Translations under genes and position numbers: made by a program | Notes under the pieces: model-generated | Databases searched by the model: none | Seen by the model: the letters and a program-made list of their open reading frames with translations, nothing else | What the model was told of the DNA's origin: nothing | Shown here: piece after piece, positions 1-12,453 of the stretch | How positions within the stretch are numbered: position 1 is the first letter of the stretch | Layout: the number at the start of each line of letters is the position of its first letter | Source of the DNA: Spironucleus salmonicida | Lineage: Eukaryota > Fornicata > Diplomonadida > Hexamitidae | Direction of reading: 5' to 3' | Assembly: GCA_000497125.2 (NCBI GenBank) | Contig: CM035319.1 | Location: 62,001 to 126,000 of the forward strand | DNA length: 64,000 nt

Positions 1-2529
1 TTTGTAGTTTTAGCTGTTTTATTTATTTAATAGGTAATTTACATTTAATATTAGAGTAAAAATTTAGTTATTTGTAAATTAGATAAAGGATCAATAATTT
101 CATAGCTTTTGTAGCTACCAAAGGAGCTTTTAAAGACAATTAAAAATAAATATCGACTAGCAACCAAACTTACTACAAAAATTTCTGATTACTAATGTAT
201 ATTTGATGTTGAAAAAAAAATTACTATTCTTTCTTCTGTAAAAACTAATTTAACACCTTAATTAGAGGCATTTTAAAGAATGTTAAAACCATTTTTAGTT
301 AGTGTTAGAGTTAATAAGTTTGATATTTTTACGACACTTATTTTAGTAGAGTTTGCGCTAAAAACTATAAGCACCATTGTTTTAATAATATAAATTTCAC
401 CATAGTTCCAGTATGATCAATTATAAACATATAATTCATACATAAATGACGACCCTTATTATTTTAAAAAACCAAGTATTGTCGGCAAGATATCAACATA
501 TCCAATTGAAATATAATAATTTTATAATTACGATAATGACGAGCTTAAAAATCTAGCAAAATAACTTTAATTACCAAAAATCAGTAATTACAAATGTATC
601 ATGGACACGAAAACAGCAATTAGCCAAATATTAGTTGATTATATGTGGATATAGACTTGGTATCACACTGTTTAAATAAAAGAATAGGCTGATGATTAGA
701 ATAATCTTTAGTCTCTTATTAATATATTGCCGTTTTATGAGCTATTACGTTTAAAACACCAACTAGTGTTTCATCTACATATTCAAGATAATAATACTTT
801 AGACATATATGGCTTATTTTAAGAAGTAAATCGACTTATTGAGAAGTATCCGACTTTAAATACTAATAAAATTGAATATTTATTTAAATATTAAAAACCG
901 GCATTTATTCCATTAGAAGCAAGTTTAAACTAACTTTGTTTGAAGATTCACTAATATAGAAAGTAAATTTAATTATATAATTATAAAGTTTTTCAAATTA
1001 TTATTGAAACTCTACTTTTGTTGATTAATTTTTACTAGTTAATTACACTCTTTTATATATTAATAGTGTATATGCTAAAAATAAATTTAAACTAATCTTA
1101 ATGTGAAGAATTTTAAATAATAGAGTACAATTATATTAAGAAGATGATTTTCTCTAATTATTCAATAATTTGCTACTGTCTTATTATGGCATTTACTATT
1201 GTCAGTATCCCAATATAATTGTACTACTATTGCTTATATTTCTATATTTTTGTTACTGATTAAGAAAAATATTCTTATTAACTTTATGTAGTTTTGGGGA
1301 AAATATTAGAGGTATAGACAGTATTTTAATCTATTGCTGCATTAATAGTTCTGGTAATTTTTAGAAAAGCTCTTTATGTCTTGGCATCATTAGGGTATCC
1401 AGAAGAGTACTAAACCCTTACAATTTAGGAAGATATAAAATTCCCTTAAGTTCTTGAAGATACAGTAGCTCCAGATTAACCTTATGCATAGTAATTTATA
1501 TATGAATCTCCTGATTTTATTTTCCCATATCCAGTATAAGATATGAAATCAGATATCTATGATTAAATAGTATATTTTACAAATATTGTTTTTGTAGCGT
1601 TAACAACAATTATTATAATTTTTGTCTGCTACTAAAACACCGCTAATTTATCGTTTTTCTAGTTAGCAAGGTTTTAACATATTAATAACATGATATCGAC
1701 ACAGAGTTTGGGATATTATACTCATTCTAATGATTATATTATATAAACAGGAGTTTATTAAAACTTAGTTAGTGAATAGAGAGATATTTAACTATTTTTA
1801 AAAAATAGTGATGTTTCTGGTGCATATTTATATAAGTAGTTCATAAAAGATTCTCATTATAATAACCCAACTTATTATCTTTTTATAGACTAAATTCAAG
1901 ATTCTCAATTTGAAATAAATTAAGGAAACAAATATAATCAAGCAAACTACAATACATCTTAGGTCATATAACCAAGCATTTTATATGGCATAACAAACAT
2001 GTCAAGATATCTTTAGCTATAGCCTCCAAGATTATATCATTTTGGTATACATATTTTAGATGATGTATCTAAATTTTAACTCTAATCAACAATACAAGGA
2101 ACTTTAAAGATCGAGTCAAATTATTAATAAAATTCACTATCATAAATTACTAAGAACTTATAATAGTTAGCTAAAACAATGACTCCTGGTGGCTAATTTG
2201 GTTAGAATGGTTAATTTTTAACTCAAGAAGAATCTGTAGTATTTTTATAAACGCAGTAACGATAAGTTGAGTTTTGGAGTGTGAACAGAGCGAACAATAG
2301 GGAAATATCGATTGTTATTTAGGACTCAATTTAATATTGGTATGATCACCATTCAAACATAATAATTATACTGCTTTTACTTATAGTGTGTATTTTTATA
2401 TTAGTGTTAATTTTATCTTAGATATTAATTAAGAAAATATAGTCTTATGTATTAAAAACAAGTTTATTTACTAGTTTATTTTTGAAGAGATTTAGGGGGG
2501 TTAAAGAAGAAAAAGCTTATGGAGATTGA
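1..2529 (+). CDS. Large multi-pass membrane protein, 5' end outside the window
   Basis: The frame is open from the first base to TGA at 2527, giving 842 residues with no start inside the window. Hydrophobic stretches that look like membrane segments lie near residues 336-358, 381-420, 440-465 and 523-544, and a very hydrophobic one near 786-810 is followed by a short basic tail. The roughly 240 residues between the last two segments are polar and may form a lumenal or external domain. I recognise no catalytic motif or family. It is convergent with RPN2, with 29 bases between the stops. TAA/TAG glutamine codons are frequent, as in its neighbours. The coding call is secure; the function is unknown. 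Confidence 0.75.
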
Positions 2530-2558
2530 GCTATTTTAATATTATTAAGCGAAGAAAA

Positions 2559-5528
2559 TCATTCGTATATTACTTCTTTTACGACTACGACGCCTCTTTT
2601 AACACCTGGGAATACGCCTTCAAAATCAGTTCCTTCAGCAAATTTACTTCTTTCAACCTAATTATCAACAAGTCTAACTGGTGTTTCTAAAATTTTCCAC
2701 TCATCATCAAACGATTCAACAGTATCCTATTTTTGTAAGACATCAGTTAGTTTGACATTATCAGCTTGTAAAGCAAATTCTTCCATTGCGATATCCTTCA
2801 TCTCTTTAACGTAACCATAACCAGACACAATAGGAATATCTTCGTCTATCTGCTTATTAGCTAAATCATTTTAAGATAATCTTGCTTTCTTAACATATTT
2901 CTCGACATCTTGGTGCTTATTTTCATGAGCTAATGCTGAATAACCATATTATTCCTACAACGTAGAAGGAATCGCCAAAATAAGCTGCATTTCTTAAATT
3001 TAACCTTCAGTAAATTGAACAGTTGTTATATAGTCACATTCCATGCATAAGCCTAGAACACCCATCATAGGATACCAAAACCAACTCTGTAAAAACAAAA
3101 CATATGACACTAGTTGTAAATCAGTCCTTTGCTTGAAAGATAAATTTAATCCACCAGAATTCATAATTCCAAGTGCAATCATTTGTGACCTAACCGTAAG
3201 CTAGCTTTCCTTAGCACTCTCGTGGAAATCAATTTAAACTGCCATTAAATCCCTTCTGAACTAAGTTGCATACTAATTAACAGAAAGCTTTGTACTATGC
3301 TTATTGACATAAATCTCTTTATAGCGCTCCTATAAGTTTCCTGGAGTTGCGTAAAGCTTCATCTAATTTTTCATTAAGTCGAACATTTCTTCTGTCTCAT
3401 AGTCGCACTTATAGAAGCAATTCTTCTGTTTATCACCAACTGGATCAGAGTACTCAGCAGTTAAACTCTCAGGTAATTCAACTCCATTGATTGTTTATAA
3501 AACGAGTGCCTAAGCAATATACGCACCACACCTAACTTGCTCTTCCTGGTCAGTCATCAGCTTGCATAATAACTCTACAACTTTTTCATCTCCGGAAGCA
3601 GCAAAAATCTATCCCAAAACATAACAGGCCCCAGTACGAATCTGTGGATCGAAGGATCTAGAGCACATAGACAAGAGCTAAAATATACTTTGCTTTTTAC
3701 TTTCGGATAAATTCTCCTGACAGAAAACAATACCAATAGACTAGATAGCGAACTGCGCACCAAACGACTTTGATAGATCGTTAGCTAGGAGCAAGAGACG
3801 CTAGGCAACAGCAATTGAGCCAGTTTATGCAAATGCAAGGCCAAGTGCTAAAGGTGCAATATTTGTGACAGAATCAGCAAACTAGTTGGGATTTGAAATA
3901 GCGAAATTAAGAAGATAATGGATAATATGGTCAGCTTGGTTTTCAGCCCTGAAACACATAAAAGATATAGCAAGCGCAGAGCCCCTACGGAGCTTCTCGT
4001 GCTCGCATGCAAGATATGGTTTAATACTGTCATTTACAATATCAGAATCGAAAAATTAAGCATTGCCAAGCTATACAAGGCCTATAGAAAGCAGAATTGC
4101 AAACTTAGCGTCAATATCGCTGGTAGAATCTAAGCGCTCGGCCAAAATATTTACAATTTCTTCATCATGCTAACCAAGCGAAATAAGGCCAATTGCGAGA
4201 GCAAGGCCGTGCAAAATTGGACCGCGATCCTCTTCGTTTCTCGAATCAAGCTGGTTATTGATGTCCATAATCAGAGCTAGTGGAGCAGCTTCGACTGTAT
4301 TCAGACCCGCAAATTGTAATGCAAGGCCAAAACTCGCACCTCCAATTTCATAAGGATTAACTGTAGCAAAATTCTAGAATAGAGAGTCATAAATTTTTGG
4401 AGTTTGATGGTGGCCTCTATAAACTAAGCCTATTTAGGAATAATGTCCTAAGCGGGGGTATTGCTTGTGCTTATCTACAATATTGGCTTTGTGTTCATAA
4501 TGTTGTGTTGAGAGAGTCATCAAAACGTGCATTAAGAAATATGATGCAATTTGTTCTGTCGTAGAAGAATTTTGCTGATACATTTTTCTTAAAGCAACTC
4601 TGTCTAAACTTATATATTTTTTCATAAAATCGCAATATAGTTGGGTACTGATCTGGCCAGTTAATATTTCTTTAAATATAGTTTTGGATGTTTGCTGCTC
4701 CTAGTCACGTTAGAATGTGACCTTTTGAAGCTCATAAATAACATCATTTACTATTTTTTATGGAGTAGATTCAAATACGTTAAAAGCAGTCTACAAGGCT
4801 TCATTATACTTTCCTTCTTTAATGAGTTAAGAAATAAACTAGACAATATTGCTGACACTTCTCAGCTAAATTACACAATCCACTGCATGCTTAAGTTAGT
4901 TCTTTTAATAGTAATTATCTTAAAGGGTCTTAATCATTTATTCTCTGTATATACTATCTGTATGATGTAATACGTCTTGATAAACTACAGATAGCTATTA
5001 ATCATTCATTAAATTAAGTTCATCTGCTAGTAATGTTTTTGTATGAACTTTCCAAGATACCTATGACTCTATGCTGCTTCTAGAGATAATTTTATCAACT
5101 ATACCATTGATATAATCTAAGTTTAATCCGTCCATTAAGGAAAATGGTTTTCTAATGTCCTATACTACCGTTTTTGTCTTAGTTTTAGTTGTATTAAGTT
5201 CATAATCATCAGTAATAGGTAAGCAAGAAGCTCCATATAATCCACCGCCAGATTTAAAGATGACAAAATCAAGAACTGCAGTTTCAACAGAAGCTAAAAT
5301 AAGGGGATCTTCTATAGATATACTACCATGCAATACATAAAAAGCACACTTTTCTGTATCACCGACAAGATGGAAATAGGTAGCCAAGAAATGATGCAAC
5401 TTTTCATTATTAGGTACTGTTTGTGCATATTTTTCATAAAATGTTATTCTTGATTGTTCTATTAAGAACCACTATTAAGGTAAGGTTGATAACATTGAAA
5501 GTAATTAATCATCTTATGGAACTTGCAT
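2559..5528 (-). CDS. RPN2: 26S proteasome regulatory subunit RPN2 (PSMD1)
   Basis: Non-ATPase scaffold of the proteasome base, which docks ubiquitin receptors and RPN13. The 989-residue frame compares with about 950 in yeast and human. The N-terminal helices align with the PSMD1 start, the middle carries repeated Gly/Ala/Leu-rich PC repeats, and near residue 783 it has the family's G-(I/L)-x-x-x-GG block followed by a Trp-Phe-Trp-Tyr-Pro motif. The start at 5528 gives the best N-terminal helix; Met at 5495 is the alternative. No TGA was found in the stretches I read, which cover nearly all of the gene. It is divergent from the VPS8-like gene across 71 bases. The identification rests on order and motifs and is firm. 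Confidence 0.9.
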
Positions 5529-5599
5529 TATTAGAGGTTAAAAGAAACAAATTAATACATTATTATATTATAAAACTAGAAATAACCTTGATTTATTTT

Positions 5600-8500
5600 A
5601 TGTAAGAAAATTTTCTAACTGAGCTTCATAGTAAACTATCTATTATTCCTGCAGATGAATCAATTAGTACTCTGTTACACGATGTGGGTACAAATTTTGA
5701 ATTAAATAGTGATAACTAATAACATTAATTGGATGAGATACTGAAAGTTACAAAACAAGATATTATATTAGAAGAAGTCCCACGAGTCTTTGCATCATCT
5801 TAACAATATATTGTGATCACTACGTAATAAGGTAAAGTACTTATTTATGTAAAGAAAAATTTAAGTCAACCTGAATTCACGATAAATATACAAAAGAAAA
5901 TTTAACAGGTTATTATTTTTGATTAAAATTCAACCATAATTATTTTTACAGCCGATTAGATTATTGTTTACACATTGTAGAAAACACTAACAGGTAAGGT
6001 CTTTAAAGAAAAATATGAATTATTTAAATCTATATATTTGGCTAGTTCATTACCAATATTTATCAGCGGCCATGAAGTTATAGATAGAGATGGAGAGTTA
6101 TCTTTTTTAGCTGCCGATTAATCTACTTTATATTTGGTCTCATTATAATAAAAAATATAGACTGTTTATCTTGCATCTTTAAATTCTTAAATATAGGCTA
6201 TAAAATAATTTAAATTAATTAACATCTAATTAGATGGATTGAAACCATTTTATACTTCAGATAATCAACCATATTCAATGTTGGTAGTCGTATCCCTTTT
6301 AGAAGAATTGCTTGTTTTATGTCTAGATTCTACTTATAAACCATACAAAATTTTCTAGAAACAAATGAATTCTAATATAATATCTCATTCTTCATTGATT
6401 TAAAAGGATGGCTAAATTTTACTTCTAGTTCAAACAGATTTTTAACTTATTTTGTTTAAGGTTTCAGCTAAATCTGGAATGTAGCCAGATGATATTTAAT
6501 TTACAGAAATTAATACACTAAAGCTTTAAGAAGAGGAATTACTGTTTTATTTTAAATTTATTAGCCCAAATTTAGTTTTAGCATTAGGATATTCTACATA
6601 TTTAATTTTGGATATATTATAAAATTAAATTATTGACAAGGAGAATTACAGTCAAAAGTTATGTGTTTATAAGTACAATTAAGCTTTAAGTTTTTTTCCT
6701 ACTAATAACTTTGAATTAATTAGTTATAATTAAATCTCATAAAAAGCATCTATATTATAATATTAACTGTTAAATACTTAGTAAAAAGTTTAAAAATAAA
6801 TCGAAAATATGTAATTTCTTTCAGCTGCTAACTTACTTATTCACAAAATTAGTAGATAAAATATAGTATAATATACAACAACTGATTTAACTCTTTAAAA
6901 TGAAAAAATTATTCTGTTAAGTGGTAAAGTTGGGAATAAAATTTATTCTACTAGTTATATAAACTTAGCGTAATAAATAATTGATGCTGTTCTTATTAAA
7001 GGTAATTATCTTAACTAAATTTAATTAATTTAAAATTTGAATTTAGAATAACACCCAATATGTGTATAATTTATTAATACTAATATATTAGCTATAGTTA
7101 TTTTATGCTCTTTGTTTAATCTAAATAATCAGTATTTCAAATAGCAAACCAATTTAAATATATAATAGAAATTTTTAAATAAAATTTATTCTTAATAGAT
7201 GTCAATATTGTTGTATAAGTATTAAATTCCGCTAGATTTTAATACTTATTTGGTATTCTAAAGTTATCTAGACTCAGATTTCGACTAAATTTAAATTTTT
7301 AATGCTATGAATTAGAAAGATTACTAAAAATATTTGTCTGTTATTATTAAAAAAAAATATTTCAAAATTCTACCTATAACATTACTATTTCTATTTTTAA
7401 ATAATGAGTGCCCTGAATTTTTCTATGATAATGAATTTAATATATTCAAATTACTTTAACAATCTATTATTAATTACAGTTAATTAGAAGGATACCTAGA
7501 GGCTATAATATAGTTTTTTTAGATTATTTTAGGAGGGTAAATTAATTCAAAATATATATCTAGAGAGTATAAAGAAAATACCATTTTGAGCGTATCAGAT
7601 AACAACATTGTTAATAGTATTTGTAGTTAATTAATTACTCGTATTAAAGACTATTTTATACTATCCTAGCCATAGTTTGATATCAAGGGTATTTAACTTA
7701 GTGTGTTTTAACTGTTTTTCTACTATAATGAAAACATGGCAAAAGATTTTTATTTACAACTTATATATGCACCTTAAATACCTAATGGATTATAAAATAA
7801 TTTGAGCATATCCTTGATTGAATTTGCTAAATCAACTGTATTAGACAAATAATAATTGTCATTTAATGTAAATTAGCTATAAGTCATTTGTATTCTTATT
7901 CTTGAAATATATCAAAATTTTAATTTAGATGTCACTTATTTTGACCCAACAGACTGGTTTCATATATTTTCAAGTCTATTGAAAGTTAAAACAGGCAAAA
8001 AATAGATTATTAAGTAAAAAGTAAAATCTTATGAGAATATCTCACAATATCTTTAATATATACCTATACTTTGTTAAACAGATAGTTAAATATAAGTTTT
8101 ACTCTAGCATATATTACCTACTGAAGATTAGTTATACTTAAATATTGTTATTTCTATTTTCCATATATTAAAAATAATTAATATTGAAACTGATTATTTA
8201 TAGGAAGTAATTTAAACATATACTGATACAAATAAGAATGATATTTAGTTTAATACTTTATCAAAAATATTTTTATTAGTTTAAAATGATATAGAGTTGA
8301 ATAACTCTAAAAATATTGAATATTTTATTTAACTAGATATTAGTAAAATAGCGAAAACATAAATATGTACTATATATTTAGAAAATTTATGTTCTATCTG
8401 TGATGATAGCCTTCAATATAAAATACTATCTTAGTTATTTAGTATCAGTATATAAACTTTACACGAATATATATCACCGGCTGAATTTTTATAATTTTTA

Positions 8501-9682
8501 GTTTATGCATTTGCCTAAAATCCATTGCAAGGTTACAATTTATTACAATAAAATTCACACTTAATACAAGCTTAAATTTAATATTTGTTCATTTTTATTA
8601 TAAACTATGATCTTACTATTGCTGCAGATTTAGTATAAAATAAAAATAGTTTTTAGTAACTCTAAAATTATGTAAAGTAAAAACTATCTAAAAATTTGAA
8701 ACATGATATTAATATTTCTTAATTAATTTTTATTAACTCTTAAGATCCATTAAGTGTATCAGAGTAAGCACATTTGTCAAAAAGTATGTATGGAGTTCAG
8801 ATTTTTTAATTTATTATTAATACATAGACGCCTGCGTAAATAAAATAATTAATTTTAGGTGAATAAAATATCTCTTAAACACTATTAAATAAAGATTAAA
8901 TTATTCCATTAGTTAAGTAAATCTAGGATATAGAATTAAAGTTACCACTGCTTAAAATTTATAAATTTAATAAAGAGTTAAACGATATCTTACTTCAATA
9001 GCTTTAATAAATTATATAAAGTTAACAATATGATAAAATTTATAAGCAAATGAATATTATTAATGATTATTTACATATTAATAAAGATTTTCAAATTTGT
9101 GGGGACATACTTTAATTGATATATAAAATTGATGATAAAGATATTAAAACCAAAGTGTATGAACTATTAGTGGATACTTTTGTAAAAGTTACGGACCCAT
9201 AAACAACTCTAAAACTATACTTAGAGTTATTCCGTAATGAAGATTATGGTGACACATAAAAAATAATAGAGAATATATTACTGAAAATTGAATTACAATT
9301 AAGTTATAAATAAGCTATGGTTGCTGTTATTTAGTAAGACTTAATAGAGCATCAATACCAATAATAAAATGAGAAGAAGAAAGGTATGATAGTTTCTAAT
9401 TTATGCAAATGTGGATAATCATCGTTTGATATTTTACCTAAGACTCATTTAGTAACTGTATAGCTATATGATGGATCCAAAGTAGAAATTAATACAAAAG
9501 AAAATACAAATTTAACGTTTTGTTTCCCATGTGGACATAGTTATCATTAGTAATGCCTAGAAGAGACGCAGACTAGCTTGCATAATAGATAAAATATAAT
9601 TGATTAGACTTTAGAAAATAATTAATAAGATCAAATACATATAGCCGAACGAATGTAACAATGTCCTCGTTGCTCTCAATGA
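5600..9682 (+). CDS. VPS8/VPS41-like vesicle-tethering protein with C-terminal RING
   Basis: A 1,360-residue protein: the first ~400 residues are beta-rich with short repeating strands that suit a WD-like propeller, the next ~800 are helical, and the last ~93 residues contain a RING-like Cys/His set (C-x-C, then C-x-x-C-G-H-x-x-H-x-x-C, then a final C-x-x-C). Propeller, solenoid, then RING is the layout of VPS8, VPS41, VPS18 and VPS11 in CORVET/HOPS tethers on endosomes and lysosomes. Length and the RING-H2-like spacing favour VPS8, but I cannot separate the paralogues by eye. Glutamine is mostly encoded by TAA/TAG. The ATG follows an AT-rich leader and faces RPN2. Confidence 0.55.
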
Positions 9683-9725
9683 TTTAACTATTTTATTTAA
9701 TTTCTAATATATAGTATTATGTCAA

Positions 9726-10544
9726 ATGACTTCTCGTTTATAGCGAATAAATAAAATTTTATACAATACGTCCATATACGCCTAACAATCTTAATATGAT
9801 GACAATATTCTATCTATAATTTTAAAACCGACTCATTTTCCAAAGTCTAAGGCAATCTTAGAGGAATAACCCATAATTTTTGTACCAACAATTGGTTTTT
9901 GTTAGTCTTGTGGACGCCCAAGCATGATTTTCTGTAATAAATGTAATCATGGTTGGTGTAGTATAACCTGCAAAGATTAAGATTGCTTTAAACATTTTAT
10001 GTTATGTTAACTTGAAAGAGGAATAGCTGATTTAGTTTTTTATATACTTAAAACGAGTTTTAGATAACTAGTGATATCTAAATCAATTAATAATGCAATT
10101 ATGGTATCATTAGAGCTTTTTGGATAGTATACTAAGCCATAAAATTTATTAAGGCCTTATAATTTGGAAATGATCCTTGAAAGGTTTACTGACTTTTAAA
10201 CATTATTTAATAAATTTGAAAATGATTTTTACATAGATTCTGATCTATCTCAGCTTAAGAAAAGAATTTTTAGCGATGAACTAATCTAGTATATTTATTC
10301 AATTTATATGACTAGAAAAATACCTATTATGAATGATAACTAATAGATGATCGGAGATGGCCTGTATTAAATATCAAGCATGATAAATCATAATTGTCGT
10401 GCTACCTCTAAAATATCATTTGATAATTTAAAAATATAACTTTATCGAGTTGTGGATAATGGAAACTTAACATTAGATTTTAAAAATCGTGGAGACCTAA
10501 AAAGTTAAGGTATAGAATGTTTTTGCGAGGACTGTTAAGAGTGA
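9726..10544 (+). CDS. SMYD-type SET/MYND protein, short form
   Basis: 272 residues. Residues about 60-95 form a MYND zinc finger (C-x-x-C, C-x-x-C, then C and H/C positions). Residues 215-235 match the SET core of SMYD lysine methyltransferases, with GDGLY followed by the Asn-His-x-Cys motif, and the C-terminus has a post-SET C-x-C-x-x-C. The protein is much shorter than typical SMYDs (about 430), ends right after the cysteine cluster and lacks a clear GEE-x-x-x-SY block, which normally carries the catalytic tyrosine. It may therefore be a weak or inactive enzyme. The frame 9726 was chosen because an ATG at 9719 leads to a stop after 26 codons. Confidence 0.7.
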
Positions 10545-10644
10545 TTCTATTTCTTATTTTTTGTCGTTTGTTTATTAATTTATATTTATAAAATATTAAC
10601 ATTTATATATCTAATTATATACTAAATATATTTATTATAACTAA

Positions 10645-11484
10645 ATGCCAGAACATCCTGAAGTTAGATAAATTACAAATATGATAAATAACAACTTTTC
10701 CACAGTTAAATTCAATGCATTTTAATAAAAGTAAATTTCAGATAAGTAACAGTCACTATAAATTAATGGAGAGTATTATATTCATGCAGATCAGCGTGGA
10801 AAACAGCTAAAATTAAATATCTCATTTGAGCCTGTCTAGAAATTATAGTAAAGTAATTATTTTGGAACATTTACAACTTAATAAACGAAAAATGATTTCT
10901 CAATAATTATAGGATTCGGCTTATTAGGATATTTCTCTATAGATTCTACACCCAACCTTAACGCTTTACTAAGTTTTTAAAACAAAAACATGCATCTTAA
11001 TCTTGTTTCTAAAAACCCACAGACTGTTTATTACTATTTGGGTGATTATAATCTAGCTAGGGGCCCGGATCCGATTTTTTAATAGGAAGATTTTAAAGTC
11101 TTAGTACTTAAAACTAATTTTAAAGACAAGAATATATCAGATATTTTAATGAACTAACGATACTTTAATGGAGTTGGAAACTATCTCAGATCCGAAATCA
11201 TACATAGAGCAAATATCCATCCTTTTAAAGCTATTTCTTATCTAGATCCCGAGTTTATTAATCTTGTGATCAGTATCCTAGAAGAAGCATTTTCATTTAC
11301 AAGCAATGCTGTTTTATTTAATAATTGGTTAAAATGTTATGGGAAAGCTTCAAATTGTATTAAAGATAAGAATAATCGATCTATATGGACCTTCAGACCA
11401 ATAAGAGAAAAATAAACAATTTAAAGTAGTAGTAATGATATAAAAGATATTTAAAAATTTTTGACTATGATGTCAATAAAATGA
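10645..11484 (+). CDS. NEIL1/Fpg-type DNA glycosylase
   Basis: A 279-residue base-excision repair enzyme of the Fpg/Nei family, which removes oxidised bases and nicks the strand. It starts Met-Pro-Glu-x-Pro-Glu, placing the catalytic proline and glutamate at positions 2 and 3. An Arg-Gly-Lys near residue 54 fits the conserved lysine, and a G-V-G-N-Y-L-R-x-E-I helix-two-turn-helix motif is present. The C-terminus has R-S-I-W-T-F-R-P without zinc cysteines, resembling the zincless finger of NEIL1. It is convergent with the cornichon gene, 11 bases apart. Confident at family level; the NEIL1 label rests on the missing zinc finger. Confidence 0.85.
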
Positions 11485-11495
11485 TATGATCACTT

Positions 11496-11900
11496 TCATA
11501 AGACCAATACTAAGATGAACTTAATCAAGCAATATACCCATACAATGAACATATTAAAAGTTTTTCCAAGAGTGATATTACTGTCATTTTAAACCACTTA
11601 ATAGATAACTGTTGAATGCCTTTTAATTTCTTTCTTTACTATTCTATGAATATTCAAACCTAACATAGGTAAGCTTAATAGTAATCCTAACCACTATCCT
11701 GTGACTAAAAACAAAAATGGAAACACAAAAGGTGAATAGACGTCTATCTGACAAAATTTATTAACAGCTTCAGCATAAATGCTAGTGTCGTATGGAGGGC
11801 TTTAAACGTTCATCTATAAATTGTATAAATATAATTATAAACCAATATAACCTAGAGCTAAAAAGAATAAGAAGGCCAAAACCCAAGCGGTTATAGACAT
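11496..11900 (-). CDS. Cornichon-family cargo receptor (ERV14-like)
   Basis: A 134-residue membrane protein with an N-terminal hydrophobic segment, a central Phe/Leu-rich segment around the cornichon Gln-Trp-Leu position with N-x-P-x-L-x-x-N-I-H-R-like following residues, and a C-terminal hydrophobic helix. Size, segment spacing and the short polar stretch ending in an aspartate and cysteine before the second helix match ERV14/cornichon. These proteins load transmembrane cargo into COPII vesicles at the ER. The ATG lies 70 bases from the divergent downstream gene. The identification is by alignment from memory of the family; I consider it good. Confidence 0.8.
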
Positions 11901-11970
11901 TTTAAGCACAGGATTTAATTAATAAAATTATATAATATCAATAAAACAACAATTTTTCATTAGTTATCAA

Positions 11971-12453
11971 ATGGACAGCTTTATTAATATATAACCCTCT
12001 GTGAATTCTTCTAAAATAGATAATCTATAGGACAGTATCGTATAAGTTAAGTAAGAAACAGTTTATACAACCTATAATTTAGTTGAATTTATGAAGCATT
12101 TTAATAAATATTATAGTAAATTGACTAATGCACTCTTAGATATGAGAGCTGATGTAGATATCATGAAAAATGACAATAAATAAATAGTAGATTATATCCT
12201 TAAAGATGTCGAAGATGGAGAAGTATGCCATAAGTGCGGTGAGCCTTTTATTTGTTACCACTCCAAATATCATGAAACTAGGAAATCTACATATTTTTCT
12301 AAACGGTTAAATAGTAATTGGGGCTAAATTTTAATAAGCCATATATTCAATGATAGGATTGCTCAGCCCTGTATTGATTTCTATTTTTTCTTGGGCTTTT
12401 CTATATAATATTCAAGATGCATCTAATATTTTTATTTATAGAGGAGCATGTGA
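11971..12453 (+). CDS. Coiled-coil/zinc ORF overlapping the DHHC gene
   Basis: A 160-codon open frame whose first ~105 residues look genuinely coding: a helical, Lys/Asp-rich coiled-coil part followed by Cys-His-x-Cys-Gly and Cys-Tyr-His residues that could bind zinc. Beyond residue ~105 the frame runs in antiphase through the start of the DHHC gene until TGA at 12451, and there the composition no longer looks protein-like. Either this is a separate small gene with an overlapping tail, or it is the true 5' part of the palmitoyltransferase gene joined by a frameshift or an unrecognised intron. No function is assigned. Confidence 0.45.
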
